A DNA stretch of 64,000 nt from Leuctra nigra. Taxonomy: Eukaryota; Arthropoda; Insecta; Plecoptera; Leuctridae. Shown in pieces: positions 59,256-64,000 of the stretch. The DNA is taken from assembly GCA_934045905.1 (NCBI GenBank), contig OW203762.1:124001-188000 (forward strand), read 5' to 3'. A program made the translations under genes and the position numbers. The notes beneath the pieces are model-generated. The model did not search any database and was not told the DNA's origin. It was given only the letters and a program-made list of their open reading frames with translations. The stretch's first letter is position 1, and the number at the start of each line of letters is the position of its first letter.

Positions 59256-60545
59256 AGGAGCAGTCGCTCCACCCAGCCAAGTCGTACTGTACACTCACAC
59301 TCACTCAACATACCGAAAATGAATAATAAACTGCGGGGCAGACCAAACACTTTTACTGTAAGCAATAACATGGCATTTTCGGCCTACTGGATCTCAAAAT
59401 TGGGAAATCTCACTTTGTTGCGAAATAACTTAATTTCGAGCTATGACCCACCTGACAACATATACCAAATTTAGGAACAATATGTGTTGCCATTTGCGAG
59501 CTAGAGGGACGTGAAAACAGTGAAATAGCACCCCTTTTAAAAGGTATCTTCAGATGATGATTCAGATATCAGGAAACGTTGCTATTACCGCCACAGCCTA
59601 AACGGCTGAACCGATCGATATGAAAATTTTACCACATGTGCACTTTTGGCGTCTGATGATACCTTTGTTCTTATAAATTTTTGGTGCCGCCATTTTTAAA
59701 CCGGAAGTGACGTCAAATATAAAAAACGGCTAGACCGATTAGAACGAAATTAGCGCCATTCAATTAAGAAGGTCATCTATAAGGAATACCAAAAGTGGAA
59801 GAAGAAATGTTCTATAACCTAAACCGGAAATGACGTCATAAAAATGACAAATCTGACTTAAATCATCTCTTATATCAATAACTACATATTCAGAAGGCTT
59901 ATAATGTTACATAACATTTACAGACACAAATTTTAGGTGGCAGTGATGTCAACCACCATTTTGAAAACCGGAAGTGATGCCGTAACTCGAGAACGGCTGG
60001 ACCGATTGGAACGAAATTTTCGCTATACTTTGTAACATATTATATATAGCATAAACACAGTAACAAGCACAACTTTTCTTAAAATCCAAATCGCAAAATC
60101 TTATTTTTTAAGAGAATTATAATCTTTGGTGCCACTATATGTTACAAGTTGTAATAATAAAGTGAAAAAAGGAGTGATATCCCCATAAAAAAAACACTCT
60201 GTGTAAAAATTCCAGCCAAGTCTCTCCAATTAAAAAAAATAAACAAAATCTAAAAATTCAGCACTGAAAAGTTGTGATATCAAAAAATTGGCAAAGTCAA
60301 AACTTTTCAAATAATACTTGGCGCAACGTTTTTTTTAGGACATGCGTAGATGTGTACATTTCATTTCCTAACTACTTCTATACTATTTATATGCACGATG
60401 CGCCAAGTATGTTTTGAAAAGTTTTGACTTGGCCAATTTTTTGATATCACTACTTTTCAGTGCTAAATTTTAAGATTTCATCTATTTTTTTTTAATTGGA
60501 GAGACTTGGCTGGTATTTTTACACGGAGTGTTTTTTTATAGGGAT
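59256..60545. repeat. Foldback element, copy 3 (inverted relative to copy 2)
   Basis: Begins with the terminal block 'ggagcagtcgctcc' and runs as the reverse complement of 28490-29535. It then continues into a full core: left arm about 60165-60335, loop, right arm about 60397-60545, with the same motifs as copy 1. The far outer arm is missing, as in copy 1, and the minisatellite follows after ~100 bp. Short ORFs within are not genes. Confidence 0.82.
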
Positions 60546-60649
60546 ACACCTTTACTCTTAACAACACATTTTGTTTATGAATAATATAAACGTGAATATA
60601 TAGCACGTGCGACATTTCGTGCCTTCGCCATTCTACAGTTTTCCTGTCA

Positions 60650-63600
60650 ATCATGTCAATAAATGTGATTGAACTGAACTCACGGCTATGTGTAGATGTC
60701 AATAAATGTGATTGAACAGAACTCACAAATGTGATTGAACAGAACTCACGGCTATGTGTAAATGTCAATAAATGTGTATTGAACTGAACTCACGGCTATG
60801 TGTAGATGTCAATGAATGTGTATTGAACTGAACTCACGGCTATATAGATGTCAATGAATGTGTATTGAACTGAACTCACGGCTATATAGATGTCAATGAA
60901 TGTGTATTTTACTGAACTCACGGCTATGTGTATAGATGTCAATGAATGTGTATTGAACTGAACTCACGTCTATATAGATGTCAATGAATGTGTATTTAAC
61001 TGAACTCACGGCTATGTGTATAGATGTCAATGAATGTGTATTGAACTGAACTCACGTCTATATAGATGTCAATGAATGTTTTTTGAACTGAACTCACGGC
61101 TATGTAGATGTCAATGAATGTGATTGAACAAAACACACGGCTATGTAGATGTCAATGAAAGTGAATTGAACTGAACTCACGGCTATGTAGATGTCAATGA
61201 ATGTGAATGAACAGAACTCACGGCTATGTGTAGATGTCAATATATGTATAATGAACTGAACTCACGGCTATATGTTGATGTCAATGAATGTGTGTTGAAC
61301 TGAACTCACGGCTATGTAGATGTCAGTAAATGTGCATTGAACTGAACTCACGGCTATGTAGATGTCAATGAATGTAATTGAACTGAACGCACGGCTATGT
61401 AGATGTCAATGAATGTGTATTGAACTGAACTCACGGCTATGTAGATGTCAATGAATGTAATTGAACTGAACGCACGGCTATGTAGATGTCAATGAATGTG
61501 TATTGAACTGAACTCACGGCTATGAAGATGTCAATGAATGTGTATTGAACTGAACTCACGGCTATGTAGATGTCAATGAATGTGTAATTAACTGAACTCA
61601 CGGCTATATAGATGTCAATGAATGCGTATTGAACTGAACTCAAGGCTATATAGATGATAATGAATGTGTATTAAACTGAACTCACGGCTATGTAGATGTA
61701 AATGTATGTGTATTGAAATAAACTTACGCTATGTAGATGTCAATGAATGTGTATTGAACTGAACTCACGGCTATGTGAAGACGTCAATAAATGTGTATAT
61801 AACTGAACTCACGGCTATGTAGATGTCAATTAATGTGTGTTGAACTGAACTCACGGCTATGTGTAGATGTTAATGAATGTGTAATGAACTGAACTCACGG
61901 CTATGTAGATGTTAATGAATGTGTATTGAACTGAACTCACGGCTATGTAGATGTCAATGAATGTGTATTAAACTGAACTCACGGCTATGTAGATGTCAAT
62001 GAATGTGTATTGAACTAAACTCACGGCTATGTAGATGTCAATGAATGTGTATAAAACTAAACCCACGGCTATGTTGATGTCAATGAATGTGTATTGAACA
62101 GAACTCACGGCTATGTAGATGTCAATGAATGTGTATTGAACTGAACTCACGGCTATGTGTAGATGTCAATGAATGTGTATTGAACTAAACTCACGGCTAT
62201 GTAGATGTAAATGAATGTGTATTAAACTGAACTCACGGCTATATAGATGTCAATGAATGTGTATTGAACTAAACTCACGGCTATGTGTAGATGTCAATAA
62301 ATGTGTATTGAACTGAACTCACGGCTATATAGTTATCAATAAATGTGTATTGAACGGAACTCACGGCTATGTGTAGATGTCAATGAATGTGTATTAAACT
62401 GAACTCACGGCTATGTAGATGTCAATGAATGTGTATTGAACTAAACTCACGGCTAAGTAGATGTCAATGAACGTGTTTTGAACTGAACTCACGCTATGTA
62501 GATGTCAATGAATGTGTAATGAACTGAACACACGGCTATATAGTTATCAATGAATGTGTATTGAACTGAACTCACGCTATGTAGATGTCAATGAATGTGT
62601 ATTGAACGGAACTCACGGCTATGTGTAGATGTCAATGAATGTGTATTAAACTGAACTCACGGCTATGTAGATGTCAATGAATGTGTATTGAACTAAACTC
62701 ACGGCTAAGTAGATGTCAATGAACGTGTATTGAACTGAACTCACGGCTTTGTAGATATCAGTGAATGTGTATTGAACTGAACTCACGGCTATGTGTAGAT
62801 GTCAATGAATTTGTAATGAAATAAACTCACGGCTATGTAGATGTCAATGAATGTGTATTGAACTAAACTCACGGCTAAGTAGATGTCAATGAACGTGTAT
62901 TGAACTGAACTCACGGCTATGTGTAGATGCCAATGAATGTGTGTTGAACTGAACTCACGGCTATGTAGATGTCAATGAATGTGTATTTAACTGAACTCAC
63001 GGCTATGCGTAGATTTCAATGAATGTGTATTGAACTGAACTCACGGCTTTGTAGATGTCAATGAATGTGTATTGAACTGAACTCACGGCTATGTAGATGT
63101 CAATGAATTTGTATTGAACTGAACTCACGGCTATGTAGATGTCAATAAATGTGTAATGAACTGAACTCACGCTATGTAGATGTCAATGAATGTGTATTGA
63201 ACGGAACTCACGGCTATGTGTAGATGTCAATGAATGTGTATTAAACTGAACTCACGGCTATGTAGATGTCAATGAATGTGTATTGAACTAAACTCACGGC
63301 TAAGTAGATGTCAATGAACGTGTATTGAACTGAACTCACGCTATGTAGATGTCAATGAATGTGTAATGAACTGAACACACGGCTATATAGTTATCAATGA
63401 ATGTGTATTGAACTGAACTCACGCTATGTAGATGTCAATGAATGTGTATTGAACGGAACTCACGGCTATGTGTAGATGTCAATGAATGTGTATTAAACTG
63501 AACTCACGGCTATGTAGATGTCAATGAATGTGTATTGAACTAAACTCACGGCTAAGTAGATGTCAATGAACGTGTATTGAACTGAACTCACGGCTTTGTA

Positions 63601-64000
63601 GATATCAGTGAATGTGTATTGAACTGAACTCACGGCTATGTGTAGATGTCAATGAATTTGTAATGAACTAAACTCACGGCTATGTAGATGTCAATGAATG
63701 TGTATTGAACTAAACTCACGGCTAAGTAGATGTCAATGAACGTGTATTGAACTGAACTCACGGCTATGTGTAGATGCCAATGAATGTGTGTTGAACTGAA
63801 CTCACGGCTATGTAGATGTCAATGAATGTGTATTTAACTGAACTCACGGCTATGCGTAGATTTCAATGAATGTGTATTGAACTGAACTCACGGCTTTGTA
63901 GATGTCAATGAATGTGTATTGAACTGAACTCACGGCTATGTAGATGTCAATGAATGTGTATTGAACTGAACTCACGGCTATGTAGATGTCAATAAATGTG
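60650..64000. repeat. ~42-bp A/T-rich minisatellite, about 79 copies, open at window end
   Basis: Unit core: 'gatgtcaatgaatgtg', 'tattgaactgaactcacgg', 'ctatgta'. The modal length is 42 bp, with variants from 'tatgtgta' insertions and single-base losses. The array becomes regular after about 60720. Marker variants repeat 847 bp apart (62751/63598 and 63001/63848), showing a higher-order repeat. ORFs reading (IDIYIAVSSVQYTF)n on the minus strand are by-products of the 42-bp period. Confidence 0.95.

Noticed and set aside
60478..62150. ORFs encoding repeated TFIDIYIAVSSVQY
   Set aside because: By-products of a 42-bp period divisible by three, with no start context or coding signature.

Overview
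The window is eukaryotic, almost certainly arthropod and probably insect. The evidence is AT-rich DNA, GT-AG splice sites, several classes of non-LTR retrotransposon, a THAP-domain remnant, and two exons of an alpha-2-macroglobulin/thioester-protein (TEP/CD109/Mcr-like) gene on the minus strand. The species cannot be named from the sequence. There is no operon structure and I saw no RNA gene.

Positions 1-583 are part of a foldback (inverted-repeat) element. Positions 583-28255 are a head-to-tail cluster of eleven R4/Dong-like, restriction-like-endonuclease (RLE) non-LTR retrotransposons, called A to K here. All lie on the plus strand and nearly all are separated by (AAT)n microsatellites. C (6766-10512) has an uninterrupted ORF, J is almost complete, and B needs a single frameshift repair. 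The others are 5'-truncated or decayed. Several distinct subfamilies are present, and B/I and E/D/H are nearly identical pairs or trios, so the (AAT)n tract looks like a repeatedly used landing site.

Positions 28262-39780 hold a second foldback copy (28262-29535), old palindromic repeats, a perfectly phased 20-bp minisatellite of 68 units (31961-33328), a broken THAP-domain coding segment (35890-36078), nested inverted repeats with a possible Penelope-type ribozyme motif, and a decayed Jockey/CR1-type LINE (38462-39778). The LINE ends four bases from a splice donor of the host gene.

Positions 39788-58471 carry the host gene. Exon 58221-58471 encodes the MG2 end and MG3 start of an A2M/TEP protein. 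Exon 39788-40118 encodes the rest of MG3. They join in phase across an 18.1-kb intron that is almost wholly a 93-bp tandem array of 195 copies. Each unit is the last ~24 bp of that intron (with its AG acceptor) plus the first ~69 bp of the downstream exon, so the splice acceptor has been amplified about 195-fold. Because 93 is divisible by three, the array produces very long meaningless ORFs on both strands.

Positions 58472-64000 contain the upstream intron, G/C homopolymer runs, a third foldback copy inverted relative to the second (59256-60545), and a ~42-bp minisatellite running off the window with an 847-bp higher-order repeat. No other A2M exon is visible, so the introns flanking these two exons appear to extend beyond both window ends. 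On that reading the R4/Dong cluster lies inside a giant intron, antisense to the host gene.
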